A stretch of 64,000 bases of DNA from CAZUYC01 sp964624475 (GTDB lineage: Bacteria; Myxococcota_A; UBA9160; SMWR01), in NCBI GenBank assembly GCA_964624475.1, contig CAZUYC010000092.1, positions 38,236 through 102,235 on the forward strand, read 5' to 3'. The number at the start of each line of letters is the position of its first letter. The first letter of the stretch is position 1. The position numbers were made by a program, and so were the translations under genes. Shown here one piece after another: positions 17,846-25,042 of this stretch. The notes beneath the pieces were generated by a model. That model ran no database searches. It saw nothing but the letters and a program-made list of their open reading frames with translations, and was not told where the DNA came from.

Positions 17846-18228
17846 TGGCCGCGTCCCGGCTGCTCCTCGATACCCACGTGTTCCTGTGGTGGCGGAGCGA
17901 CAGCCGGAAGCTGCGGGCGGCCGCGAGGCGAGCGATCGCGGTTGCGGACGTCGTCTTCGTGAGCTCAGCCACCGCCTGGGAGGCGGTCATCAAGATCGCG
18001 CTCGGACGGCTCCGCGTCCCCGACACGATCGAGGCTGGGGTCGTGGGCAGCGGCTTCGAGAAGCTCCCGATCGGCTTCCCTCACGCCGAGGCTGCGGCGC
18101 GCCTGCCCCCGCACCACGCCGACCCCTTCGACCGCATGCTCGTGGCCCAGGCGCAGATCGAGGGGCTCACGCTCGTCACGCACGACCGGCGTCTGGGGCG
18201 TTACGAGGTCGAGCTGCTCTGGACGTGA
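17845..18228 (+). CDS. vapC: PIN-domain ribonuclease toxin (VapC-type)
   Basis: 127 residues with the PIN-domain acidic pattern: LLDTHVFLWW at the N-terminus, a Glu in ATAWEAVIK, and DPFDRMLVAQAQ plus TLVTHDRRL near the C-terminus. Such toxins cut specific RNAs. It overlaps its antitoxin by one base. All expected acidic residues are present, so it looks functional. Confidence 0.9.
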   Translation: MAASRLLLDTHVFLWWRSDSRKLRAAARRAIAVADVVFVSSATAWEAVIKIALGRLRVPDTIEAGVVGSGFEKLPIGFPHAEAAARLPPHHADPFDRMLVAQAQIEGLTLVTHDRRLGRYEVELLWT

Positions 18229-18242
18229 CGTTCTCGGAACCG

Positions 18243-18507
18243 TCAGCAGATCAGCTCGACCCGCTCGAGCCGCGAGCGCGCTGCCCGCGCGAGCCGGCGG
18301 TCCGCCGTCACGAGCGAGGCGTCGAGCTCGATCGCCAGGGCGAGGTACAGGCGGTCGTAGACCGAGTGGTCGAGGGCGTTCGCGAGCTCGAACGCCCGGG
18401 CCGCCAGGTCCGAGCTCGCCACGAGCGGCGGGCAATCCACGTCCCACAGCGCGAGGATCTCGGCGGCCCGAAGGCGGTCGGGTCTAGCCGAGCTCGAGGA
18501 AGAGCGC
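18243..18507 (-). pseudogene. C-terminal remnant of a second VapC-type toxin
   Basis: Reading back on the minus strand from the stop at 18243 gives the C-terminal half of a PIN domain (helix with AFELANALDHSVYD, then LYLALAIELDASLVTADRRL). Upstream in the same frame there is no start except an internal GTG, and the frame closes at a TAG just above 18507. The N-terminal half with the first catalytic Asp is missing and no antitoxin lies next to it. It is most likely a decayed toxin gene. Confidence 0.7.
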
Positions 18508-18510
18508 TAT

Positions 18511-18547
18511 TATAATGGCCATGAGGCCAGATCAGATGGCCATGAGG
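18511..18547 (+). promoter_or_regulatory. -10 element and direct-repeat operator of a toxin-antitoxin module
   Basis: A perfect TATAAT at 18511-18516 stands out in this GC-rich DNA. It is followed by two copies of ATGGCCATGAGG at 18515-18526 and 18536-18547, spaced 21 bp (two helical turns). This fits a promoter with tandem antitoxin binding sites. No good -35 box is seen. Confidence 0.55.
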
Positions 18548-18555
18548 TCAGGAGG

Positions 18556-18786
18556 ATGGCCAAGCGTGAAGTCGCGGTCGGAGACTTCCGGCAGCGGGCC
18601 ACGGAGCTCGTGCGCCAGGTCGAGGAGACGAAGGAGGCCATCACCATCACTCGGCGCGGCGTGCCGGTGGCCGAGCTCCGTGCCGTGACGGTCGATCCCG
18701 AGGCGCTGTTGGGATCGGTGACGTACCTCGATCCCGACCTCACGCGCCCCGTCGTGGGCCCCGAAGACTGGGAGTCCGCTTCGTGA
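18556..18786 (+). CDS. Phd/YefM-family antitoxin
   Basis: 76 residues; the N-terminal VAVGDFRQRATELVRQVEETKEAITITRRGVPVAELR matches Phd/YefM proteins. GGAGG directly abuts the ATG with no spacer, which should give weak initiation unless a shorter transcript is used. No in-frame start lies upstream. The stop overlaps the toxin GTG by four bases. It pairs with the PIN toxin that follows. Confidence 0.87.
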   Translation: MAKREVAVGDFRQRATELVRQVEETKEAITITRRGVPVAELRAVTVDPEALLGSVTYLDPDLTRPVVGPEDWESAS

Positions 18787-19169
18787 TCGTGCTCGACACG
18801 GCCACGTGGATCTGGCGTGCAAGCGATCCCAAGCGGCTCACCACCCGCGCGCGCCGCGCGATCGACGAGGCGGAGCGCTCGCTCGTCTCCGCCATCAGCG
18901 TGTGGGAGGTGGCCATGCTCGTTGCGAAGCGGCGCATCCAACTGGATCGCCCGGTCGAACAGTGGGTCGACATCGCGCTCGCGCTGCCGGGGATCCAGCT
19001 CGCGCCGCTCGAGCCGAGGATCGCGGTGCGCAGCACGAAGCTGCCCGGCGCGTTCCACCCCGATCCCGCCGACCGGATCATCGTAGCCACCGCACTCGAG
19101 AACGCGGCGCCGATCATCACGCCGGACGAGAGAATCCGCTCGTATCCCCACGTCCAGTCCGCCTGGTGA
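18783..19169 (+). CDS. vapC: PIN-domain ribonuclease toxin (VapC-type)
   Basis: 128 residues from a GTG that overlaps the antitoxin stop. The PIN features are IVLDTATWIW at the start, SAISVWEVAML with the second acidic residue, and DPADRIIVATAL plus ITPDERI near the end. The toxin appears intact. A cyclase-gene remnant starts only about 50 bp after its stop. Confidence 0.88.
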   Translation: MIVLDTATWIWRASDPKRLTTRARRAIDEAERSLVSAISVWEVAMLVAKRRIQLDRPVEQWVDIALALPGIQLAPLEPRIAVRSTKLPGAFHPDPADRIIVATALENAAPIITPDERIRSYPHVQSAW

Positions 19170-19217
19170 ACGGTTTGGCGCGCGACCGAGCTGGCGGTGG
19201 TCGACGTGAACGGAAGT

Positions 19218-19334
19218 TCACCCTCCTCGAGCGGCTGTGCGGACCTGGTGGCGCGGAGGCGGAGCGAGCTCCGTTCCGTCACGCCGCGACTTCGCGCGCT
19301 CCGGGCTCTCGTGGCCGCAGGCGGGGCAGCTCAT
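19218..19334 (-). pseudogene. N-terminal remnant of a second zinc-ribbon cyclase-like gene
   Basis: The ATG overlaps the stop of the upstream cyclase remnant (ATGA), as in a tandem pair. The first residues MSCPACGHESPERAK are the standard start of zinc-ribbon adenylate-cyclase/ATPase proteins. The second Cys pair is then lost (SRRDGTEL) and the frame ends after 38 residues, near the toxin gene at 19169. This is a truncated gene. Confidence 0.6.
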
Positions 19335-20134
19335 CGCGGGAGGGTCTCGGGCGGCGGCTCCGCGAGGCCGGCGCACAGCTCCTCGAAGCGCGCGAGCGCC
19401 CGCTCGCTGTCGCCGGCGTCGAAGAATTCGTAGCGCTGGATGAGGGGGCCGCGAGTGAGTGCGACGGCGAGGGCGGGGACCTGCTCGAACGGTCCCCCCT
19501 CCCGCGTTCCGAACGCGCGCGACATGAACACGGCAGCCGTGCCGGTTCCAGTGCAGGATCCGGAGCAGCTCGACGCTCACGTCGGGCGCCAGGTCGACCC
19601 AGGCGCGGAACGAAGCGAGCAACTCGCCGACAGGAAGCTCGCTCAGACCGAGCGTGCGATGCCGACCCGGTCTGCGAGCTGGTGCTCGCGCACGAACTCG
19701 CGGAAGGCCTCCTGGACGGCGACCGCGGCGCGCACGGCGCGCAGCGCGTCGTCCTCGGCCACGTGGGGGACGCCAAACGCGCACATCACGCCGTCGCCGA
19801 GGAGCTGCACGACCGTGCCGCCGTGCGCTTCGACCGGCGCGCGCACGGCGCGGTGATACGCCTCCATCACGCGCCGCACCGACTCCGGGTCGAGGCGCTC
19901 GTGGAGCGCGGTCGATCCGATCAGGTCGGCGAAGACGATGGTCACGACCTTGCGCGAGGCAGCCGCGTCCGCGGGGCTCGCGGCGCCGAGCGATGCGCCG
20001 CAGGCCTCGCAGAAGCGCAGCTCGGGCTCGTTCTCGGCGCCGCACGCGGGGCAGCGCGGGACGAGGGAGGCCCCACAGCCGCCACAGAAGCGGGCGCCTG
20101 CGCGCATGGGTCTCCCACAGCTCGGGCAGGCCAT
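19331..20134 (-). pseudogene. adenylate/guanylate cyclase-like gene with large internal deletion
   Basis: The 5' part encodes two zinc ribbons (CPSCG...FCGGCG and CPACG...FCEACG) and the first half of a class III nucleotidyl cyclase domain (VTIVFADLIGSTAL, then LLGDGVMCAFGVP). It stops at 19643. The 3' part, in the same frame from about 19531 and partly in another frame before that, encodes an NTF2/SnoaL-like tail (GPLIQRYEFFDAGDSERALARFEELC). Full-length relatives carry a complete cyclase domain and a large ATPase/TPR region between these parts. Here the middle is gone and frames are broken, so the gene is not functional as a cyclase. Confidence 0.75.
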
Positions 20135-20269
20135 GGCGACGCTCCGGGTGGGTAGCCCGGGCCGGGCTCCGTATCGCTGCGTGACCCGGCTCCGGGCGGC
20201 GGCTGGCGCGCTTGCACGCGCGCCCTAAGCTCATCGGGTCTCCCGCGCGCCCGCGCGAAGGAGAGCTCC

Positions 20270-20779
20270 ATGACCCCTCACGACGCCATCCGGCTCTTCA
20301 CCAAGACCCTCGAGAACCTCGAGAAGTGGATGGACAAGGCGGGCGAGCGTGCGAAGGCCCGGTCCTTCGACGTGGACGTGCTCGCCCAGGCGCGCCTCGC
20401 GCCGGACCAGTTCGCGTTCGCCCAGCAGGTGCAGTCCGCCTGCGACCAGGCGAAGTACGCCGCCGCGTACCTCAGCGGAAAGCCGGCGCCTTCCCACCCG
20501 GACACGGAGCAGACCTTCGCCGAGCTCCGCGAGCGCATCCGGAACTGCACGGGCTTCCTGGCGACCGTGCAGGAGAAGGACCTGGCCGGCGCCGCGGATC
20601 GGAAGGTGGCCCCGCCCTGGCTCGGCGGCCGCTGGCTGCGCGGAGACGACTATCTCACGCACATGGCCGTGCCGAACTTCTTCTTCCACGTGACGATGGC
20701 GTACGCCATCCTGCGCCACAACGGAGTCGAGCTCGGCAAGATGGACTACATCGGCTCGCTTCCGACGCGGGAAGCTTGA
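20270..20779 (+). CDS. DUF1993 domain protein
   Basis: 169 residues matching the DUF1993 family, small helical proteins related to DinB-like four-helix bundles. The N-terminal segment IRLFTKTLENLEKWMDKA, the central DPHPDTEQT-like region and the GGRWLRGDDYLTHMAVPNFFFHVTMAYAILRHNGVELGKMDYIG C-terminus are characteristic. GAAGGAGAG lies ahead of the ATG. Function is unknown. It sits between two cyclase fragments, so the gene may have entered or survived within a decayed locus. Confidence 0.85.
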   Translation: MTPHDAIRLFTKTLENLEKWMDKAGERAKARSFDVDVLAQARLAPDQFAFAQQVQSACDQAKYAAAYLSGKPAPSHPDTEQTFAELRERIRNCTGFLATVQEKDLAGAADRKVAPPWLGGRWLRGDDYLTHMAVPNFFFHVTMAYAILRHNGVELGKMDYIGSLPTREA

Positions 20780-20785
20780 AGCAGC

Positions 20786-20868
20786 GAGCCGCAGCGCGGC
20801 GTAGCACGCGCGCTGGGCATGGTCCTGGTGGGCGATCGGCGCCCCGAAGGGCGCCATGATCCCGTCGG
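20786..20868 (-). pseudogene. short internal fragment of a cyclase-like gene
   Basis: About 27 codons read DGIMAPFGAPIAHQDHAQRA and CYAALRL, which match the strongly conserved cyclase segment GDGIMALFGAP...HEDHA in zinc-ribbon cyclase/ATPase proteins. Nothing of the family continues on either side. On one side it is joined directly to a truncated VapC gene, on the other it ends at the DUF1993 gene. Confidence 0.6.
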
Positions 20869-20872
20869 CCGT

Positions 20873-21000
20873 CTACTGGCAGGCAGAGCCTCCGAGCTCC
20901 AGCTCGCCCTCGTGTCTCTCGATCGACTCGAGCACGCGCCCATTCGGACGCGACTTGATCGGCTCGGACAATACGTTGGTGTCGAGGAGGAACCGGATGC
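20873..21000 (-). pseudogene. N-terminal remnant of a FitB/VapC-type toxin
   Basis: Just after the antitoxin stop the frame reads SIRFLLDTNVLSEPIKSRPN and continues to GELELGGSACQ, the first third of a FitB-type PIN toxin. It then ends at a TAG and runs into the cyclase fragment. The normal ATG is replaced by ATC or an upstream CTG. Catalytic residues beyond the first Asp are lost, so the toxin is inactive. Confidence 0.75.
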
Positions 21001-21282
21001 TCAGAGCGAGACCTCGCGGCCGGCCGACGCGTCTCGGAGGGCCGCGAATTCCTCGTCGCCGATTCCCAGGTGATCGACATCGAGGCGCGCGCGGATCGCA
21101 GCGACGCTGTCGACGAAGGAGGGCCTCTCGCCCGTGAGAGCCAGGTACTGCGAGGCGGACACCAGGACGACGACGGGCTCTCCCCGACGGGTGATCTCCA
21201 CGGCGCGCCCCCGCTCTGCGGTCCGGATCAGGCGGGCGAAGCTCTGGCGCGCTTCGGCAACGGAGTAACGCCTCCCCGCCAT
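21001..21282 (-). CDS. Phd/YefM-family antitoxin (orphaned)
   Basis: 93 residues; the N-terminus (YSVAEARQSFARLIRTAERGRAVEITRRGEPVVVLVSASQYLAL) is a clear Phd/YefM fold and the C-terminal toxin-binding region is complete. Its toxin is a truncated remnant, so this antitoxin may be kept for transcriptional control, as an anti-addiction factor, or may simply be decaying. Start ATG at 21282. Confidence 0.85.
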   Translation of the reverse strand: MAGRRYSVAEARQSFARLIRTAERGRAVEITRRGEPVVVLVSASQYLALTGERPSFVDSVAAIRARLDVDHLGIGDEEFAALRDASAGREVSL

Positions 21283-21288
21283 GCTCTC

Positions 21289-22017
21289 CTACCGCGGCGT
21301 GCGGTCCCGCACCAGCAGGCTGCTCACGATCTTGCGGCCGGTTGCGTCCGCCTGGCGCCGCAGGCTCTGGAACTCGGCGTCGCCCTCGGTCTTCTTCTGC
21401 GCTTCCTCCCATGCCGCGAGGCTCGGATAGGCAGTCGTGATCAGGATCGAGCCCGTCCCCTCGCCCGCCAGCGTGGCCTGCCAGACTCGATTGGCCGGAG
21501 CGCCGAGCCGTTGGAAGGCCGCCCGGAACTTCGACAGGAGCGCCAGGTAGGCACTCGGGTCGCCGTCGACCCGAACGGCGAGCCCCGTCGCATAGCCACC
21601 GGGCTTGAGCGCCGCAGCCTCGACCCCTGCGGGCGTTCGGTCGACGAAGAGGCTGTTCTCGAGGACCTTGCTCTTGGGGTAGGTCTGGAACTGCTTGAGG
21701 AGCCCCTGCCACTCCGCGTCGGCCTCGAACTTCGCGGCGCTCTCCGCGAACGCAACGAGGCTCGGGTACTCGGTGTCGACGAAGTACGTCCCCGTGGCGT
21801 CTCCCGCGAGCGTTGCCTCCGACACACGGACCGACGGAAGGGCCAGCCGCTTGCGGACGGCGTTCGTCTTCTTGACGAGATCGAGCCAGGGCTGCGGGTC
21901 GCCTTCGAGCTGCACGGACAGGACCTGCCAGACGGCGGCCGCATGGGCCTCGTGTGCGCTGGACAGTCCGAAGGCAGCGAGAAGTACGAGGCCCCACGAC
22001 GTTCGAATGCGCCTCAC
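21289..22017 (-). CDS. exported protein with two copies of an alpha/beta-barrel-like domain
   Basis: 242 residues from a GTG with AGGAGG eight bases upstream; the signal peptide is residues 1-26. The mature part is an internal duplication: one unit begins VQLEGDPQPWLDLVKKTNAV and the other VRVDGDPSAYLALLSKFRAA. Both run through ATLAG..TGxxxxxTxYPSLxA to GDAEFQSL/DAEWQGL. The pattern recalls NIPSNAP/dimeric alpha-beta-barrel proteins, where two such units form one barrel. No catalytic motif is evident, so function is unknown; a periplasmic binding or carrier role is a guess. Confidence 0.7.
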   Translation of the reverse strand: MRRIRTSWGLVLLAAFGLSSAHEAHAAAVWQVLSVQLEGDPQPWLDLVKKTNAVRKRLALPSVRVSEATLAGDATGTYFVDTEYPSLVAFAESAAKFEADAEWQGLLKQFQTYPKSKVLENSLFVDRTPAGVEAAALKPGGYATGLAVRVDGDPSAYLALLSKFRAAFQRLGAPANRVWQATLAGEGTGSILITTAYPSLAAWEEAQKKTEGDAEFQSLRRQADATGRKIVSSLLVRDRTPR

Positions 22018-22220
22018 AGAAGTTCCCTCCTTGGGGTGCCCGCGAGCGCCCGCTCTCGCGGCCGCGAGGGAGGGATCTCGCAACGCGCACGAGCATAGAC
22101 TCCGCCGTCCCACGCAAGGGAGAAATTCTTCCCGCCCGGCCCGGCGCCGCCGACTCTCTTGGCGTCCGGGGTAGAAGACCCCCGATGCCGGAGGGGAGCG
22201 CGCCGGCCCGTCTCCATCGC

Positions 22221-22919
22221 TCAGCGCGCGTCCTTGCGCGCGGGCGCGACGCGGCGCAGGGCGGCTCGGTCCGGCGCGCCCACGCTCCTGCGGCAGAAGC
22301 GCACGAGACTGGCGACGATGTCCGCCTCGGCGGCGATCTGTCCCGCGACGGGGGAGAGCGGGCCGACCAGCGATTCGGCGATCGCCCCGACCACGGCCGC
22401 CGCGGCGAGCTCGACGTTCTGGTCGGGGATCTCCCCGGCGGCGATCGCCTGCCGCAGCAGCCCCGCCATGTGCCGGCAGTACTTGCGGCGGTAGACGAGG
22501 CGTTCCGCATCCACCAGGGGATCCACGGGCTCGTGGAGCAGCGCCCAGGCGAGCCGGCGCCGGCGGAGCGCCCGCCTGGCGTGGGCCGCGACGGCCGCCT
22601 CGAGACGCTCGATGCACCCGCCCGCGGCGGCTGCCTCGTCCACGGCGGCGAGGTCGCGCTTCGCGGCATCGCGAAAGACCTCGACGAAGAGCTCGGCTTT
22701 GGACGCGAAATGCCGATAGAGCGCCCCGGCCGAGACGCCGGCTCGGTCCGCGATGGCCTGGACCGATGCCGCCGCGTAGCCGTCCGCCTCGAGCAGGTCG
22801 CGCGCCGCCTCCACCAGGCGCTCGCGGGTGGTGCCGGCCGCCGACCGCGCGGCGGATGCTCCGGGTCGCTTCCCGCGCGGCTTCCGGCGAGCCGCGACCG
22901 GCGCCCTCTCGGAGCTCAT
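22221..22919 (-). CDS. TetR-family transcriptional regulator
   Basis: 232 residues. After a basic, disordered N-terminus the helix-turn-helix is clear (RERLVEAARDLLEADGYAAASVQAIADRAGVSAGALYRHFASKAELF, residues about 30-76), followed by a helical ligand-binding domain. The ATG overlaps the stop of the Rieske oxygenase gene (ATGA), so it is the last gene of a three-gene operon. Two 16-bp perfect palindromes upstream of the first gene are the likely operators. The ligand is probably a substrate or CoA ester of this pathway. Confidence 0.9.
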   Translation of the reverse strand: MSSERAPVAARRKPRGKRPGASAARSAAGTTRERLVEAARDLLEADGYAAASVQAIADRAGVSAGALYRHFASKAELFVEVFRDAAKRDLAAVDEAAAAGGCIERLEAAVAAHARRALRRRRLAWALLHEPVDPLVDAERLVYRRKYCRHMAGLLRQAIAAGEIPDQNVELAAAAVVGAIAESLVGPLSPVAGQIAAEADIVASLVRFCRRSVGAPDRAALRRVAPARKDAR

Positions 22920-24046
22920 CGTCCCGCGTCGATCGCCGCTTGCAGCGTGCGATGGAAGTGACCGATCGCTCCCTCGAAGAGGCCGAAGTCGAAGAACTCG
23001 TTCGCGCCGCTCTCGAGGCTGCGCTGGATCGAGCAGACGACTTCCCTGTCCTCGGCGGCGCCGGCGTCGACGAGCTCTGCGCCGCGCCCGAGCGCCGCCT
23101 TCCCCTCGACGTCCTGCTCCTCGCGGTCGCAGAGCACCCAGGTGATCTGCCGGGTACGGTCCGTGGCCAGCGGCTCGAGCGCGACCAGGAAGATCCTCCC
23201 CGGGAAGGTCGCCAGCATGACGTTCGGGAAGAGGTGGTAGACGTAGGTGAGCTTTCCGTCCGCCGAACGCTCCGCGGGCGGCACCGCGCGCAGCTTCTCG
23301 ATCGCCCGATAGGGGAATGCGATCCGGTTGTTCGGACCGAAGGTCTCGACGACGTTCAGATTGTCGAACTGCACGGGGTAGAAGGTCCCCGCGTGCGTCG
23401 AGCGGATGTGATAGCCCTCCAGGAAGCCTTCGACGAGGATCTTCCAGTTGGCCGGTACCTCCCCTTCGCCGCTGTGGACGAGTCGGTAGGCGGGCGGAAT
23501 CAGCGCAGGCAGCGCATCGAGCTGCGCATCGTGCAGCCGCGGCGCTTCCTGCGTGACGAAGACGACGCCCTGCACCTCGGCGCTCTGCACCGCCACGAGC
23601 CCTCGCGTGCTCTTCTCGAGCCCGGGGAAGCCGTGCTCGTGCGGGACGTGCCGCAGGCTCCCGTCGAGGCCGTAGGTCCAGCCGTGATAGCGGCAGGTGA
23701 ACGCCTTTCTGCAGCCGCTCCCCGACGCGAGCTGCGTGCCACGGTGGCGACAGGCGTTGCGGAAGACCCGGACCTCGCCATCGCTGCCGCGTACGGCGAG
23801 GAGCGGCGTGCCCGCCGCGTCGCGCGCGAGGTACGAGCCGGGCTCGCGCAGCGCAGCCGAGGGACAGAAGGGCGTGGGCCACCTGCGCAGGACCTGGAGC
23901 TCGGCAGCGAAGCGTCCTTCCGAACGGTAGTGCAAGACCGGCTCGCGCCAGGTCGTCTCGCTGAGATCGGTCGTCTTGCGGTCGATGTGATCGAGAATCC
24001 TCTGTACCACCGCGGGGTCGTCAGAGAGACGCGTCATCGTGTTCAT
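22916..24046 (-). CDS. Rieske non-haem iron aromatic ring-hydroxylating oxygenase, alpha subunit
   Basis: 376 residues. The Rieske cluster motif CRHRG...CRYHGW lies near residue 90-110. The mononuclear-iron region is NWKILVEGFLEGYHIRSTH around residue 190, with a late Asp/Glu-rich helix near the C-terminus. These enzymes add oxygen to aromatic or other rings, or demethylate, with electrons from a separate reductase that is not encoded nearby. RBS GAGGAG is upstream of the ATG at 24046, which overlaps the enoyl-CoA hydratase stop. The operon with a hydratase and a TetR regulator suggests a CoA-linked aromatic or steroid/terpenoid catabolic step. Confidence 0.88.
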   Translation of the reverse strand: MNTMTRLSDDPAVVQRILDHIDRKTTDLSETTWREPVLHYRSEGRFAAELQVLRRWPTPFCPSAALREPGSYLARDAAGTPLLAVRGSDGEVRVFRNACRHRGTQLASGSGCRKAFTCRYHGWTYGLDGSLRHVPHEHGFPGLEKSTRGLVAVQSAEVQGVVFVTQEAPRLHDAQLDALPALIPPAYRLVHSGEGEVPANWKILVEGFLEGYHIRSTHAGTFYPVQFDNLNVVETFGPNNRIAFPYRAIEKLRAVPPAERSADGKLTYVYHLFPNVMLATFPGRIFLVALEPLATDRTRQITWVLCDREEQDVEGKAALGRGAELVDAGAAEDREVVCSIQRSLESGANEFFDFGLFEGAIGHFHRTLQAAIDAGR

Positions 24047-24879
24047 CGGGGCTCCTCTTCGCCGGTAGCCGCCGGCGATCGATCCATCCCCAGGTCGCGC
24101 GGCCCTCGCGGCCGCGGCGACGCGTCGCGCGCACCCGAAGCGAAGCGCGCGAGGCCGTCGCGCAGCTCGTCCGAGTCGCAGTGCGGCCGGACGACCCTGG
24201 CTTCCAGCAGCAGGCCATCGTCCAGGTCGAGCGAGAGACCCGCCAGCAGCGCGCGGCGGTCGGCGCAGATGCCGGGGAAGTTCGGATAGGCAGCGATGGC
24301 CTCCGCCAGCTCGAGCGCCCGCGAGAGCGCTTCGCCCTTCGGGACGAGCTCCTGCAGGAATCCGATCTCGTAGGCGTGGCGGGCATCGAAGCGCGCCCCC
24401 GTCAGCAACAGGTAGAGCGCGTTGCCGCTGCCCAGGATGCGCGCGAAGCGCTGCGTGCCTCCGTCCGTATAGGGCACGCCCCAGCGGCGCGAGAGACAGC
24501 CGAACTCGGCGTTGACGGCCCCGATGCGGATGTCGCACCAGGCGGCGAGCTCGAAGCCCCCGGCGAAGCAGTAGCCGTTGATCGCCGCGATCGTCGGCTT
24601 GCCGGGATCCAGCCGCGCGAATCCCATCGGTCCCGCCGCGTCGACGTACTCGTGCTGAAACAGCGTCATCGCGCTCTTCAGGTCCGCGCCGGCGCAGAAC
24701 GCCAGCTCTCCCGCTCCCGTCACGACGAGCACGCGTGCGCGGTCGTCGGCGGCGAAGGCTTCGATCGCTCGACCGAGTCCCACGGCGGTCTCGCCGTCGA
24801 CGCAGTTGCGCTGCTCCGGACGATCGATGCGCAGGATGCGCACGGGGCCCCGGTCTTCGCTGGTCACCTTGTCCGCCAT
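24043..24879 (-). CDS. enoyl-CoA hydratase/isomerase family protein
   Basis: 278 residues with the crotonase oxyanion-hole segments FCAGADLKS near residue 65 and GYCFAGGFELAAWCD around residue 100. The Glu positions typical of hydratases lie in the FGCLSRRWGVPYTDGGTQRFAR segment, which shows G-x-P-x-x-G-G with a Thr/Asp rather than the classical Glu, so exact reaction type is unsure. The start at 24879 is favoured by GAGGTG just upstream; a longer frame to 24942 runs into the operator. First gene of the operon with the Rieske oxygenase and TetR genes. Confidence 0.87.
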   Translation of the reverse strand: MADKVTSEDRGPVRILRIDRPEQRNCVDGETAVGLGRAIEAFAADDRARVLVVTGAGELAFCAGADLKSAMTLFQHEYVDAAGPMGFARLDPGKPTIAAINGYCFAGGFELAAWCDIRIGAVNAEFGCLSRRWGVPYTDGGTQRFARILGSGNALYLLLTGARFDARHAYEIGFLQELVPKGEALSRALELAEAIAAYPNFPGICADRRALLAGLSLDLDDGLLLEARVVRPHCDSDELRDGLARFASGARDASPRPRGPRDLGMDRSPAATGEEEPR

Positions 24880-24926
24880 GGGCACCTCGGGGGAAGTTGG
24901 CGCCGTTGCCACGCGCCGGACGCCGT

Positions 24927-24964
24927 GTGAATCTGGATTCACAGTTTCGTGAATCCCGATTCAC
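24927..24964. promoter_or_regulatory. two perfect palindromic operators (likely TetR sites)
   Basis: GTGAATCTGGATTCAC at 24927-24942 and GTGAATCCCGATTCAC at 24949-24964 share identical 7-bp arms (GTGAATC/GATTCAC) and are spaced 22 bp start to start. They sit 48 bp upstream of the hydratase gene whose operon ends in a TetR gene. Twin 16-bp palindromes are the normal TetR arrangement. Confidence 0.85.
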
Positions 24965-25042
24965 CCGTCAAGAGGAGGGCGGCCTGCGGCTTCGGCCTGG
25001 CCGGCCGTCGACAGACGGCGGCCGGGCGGGAAAGATCCCGCC

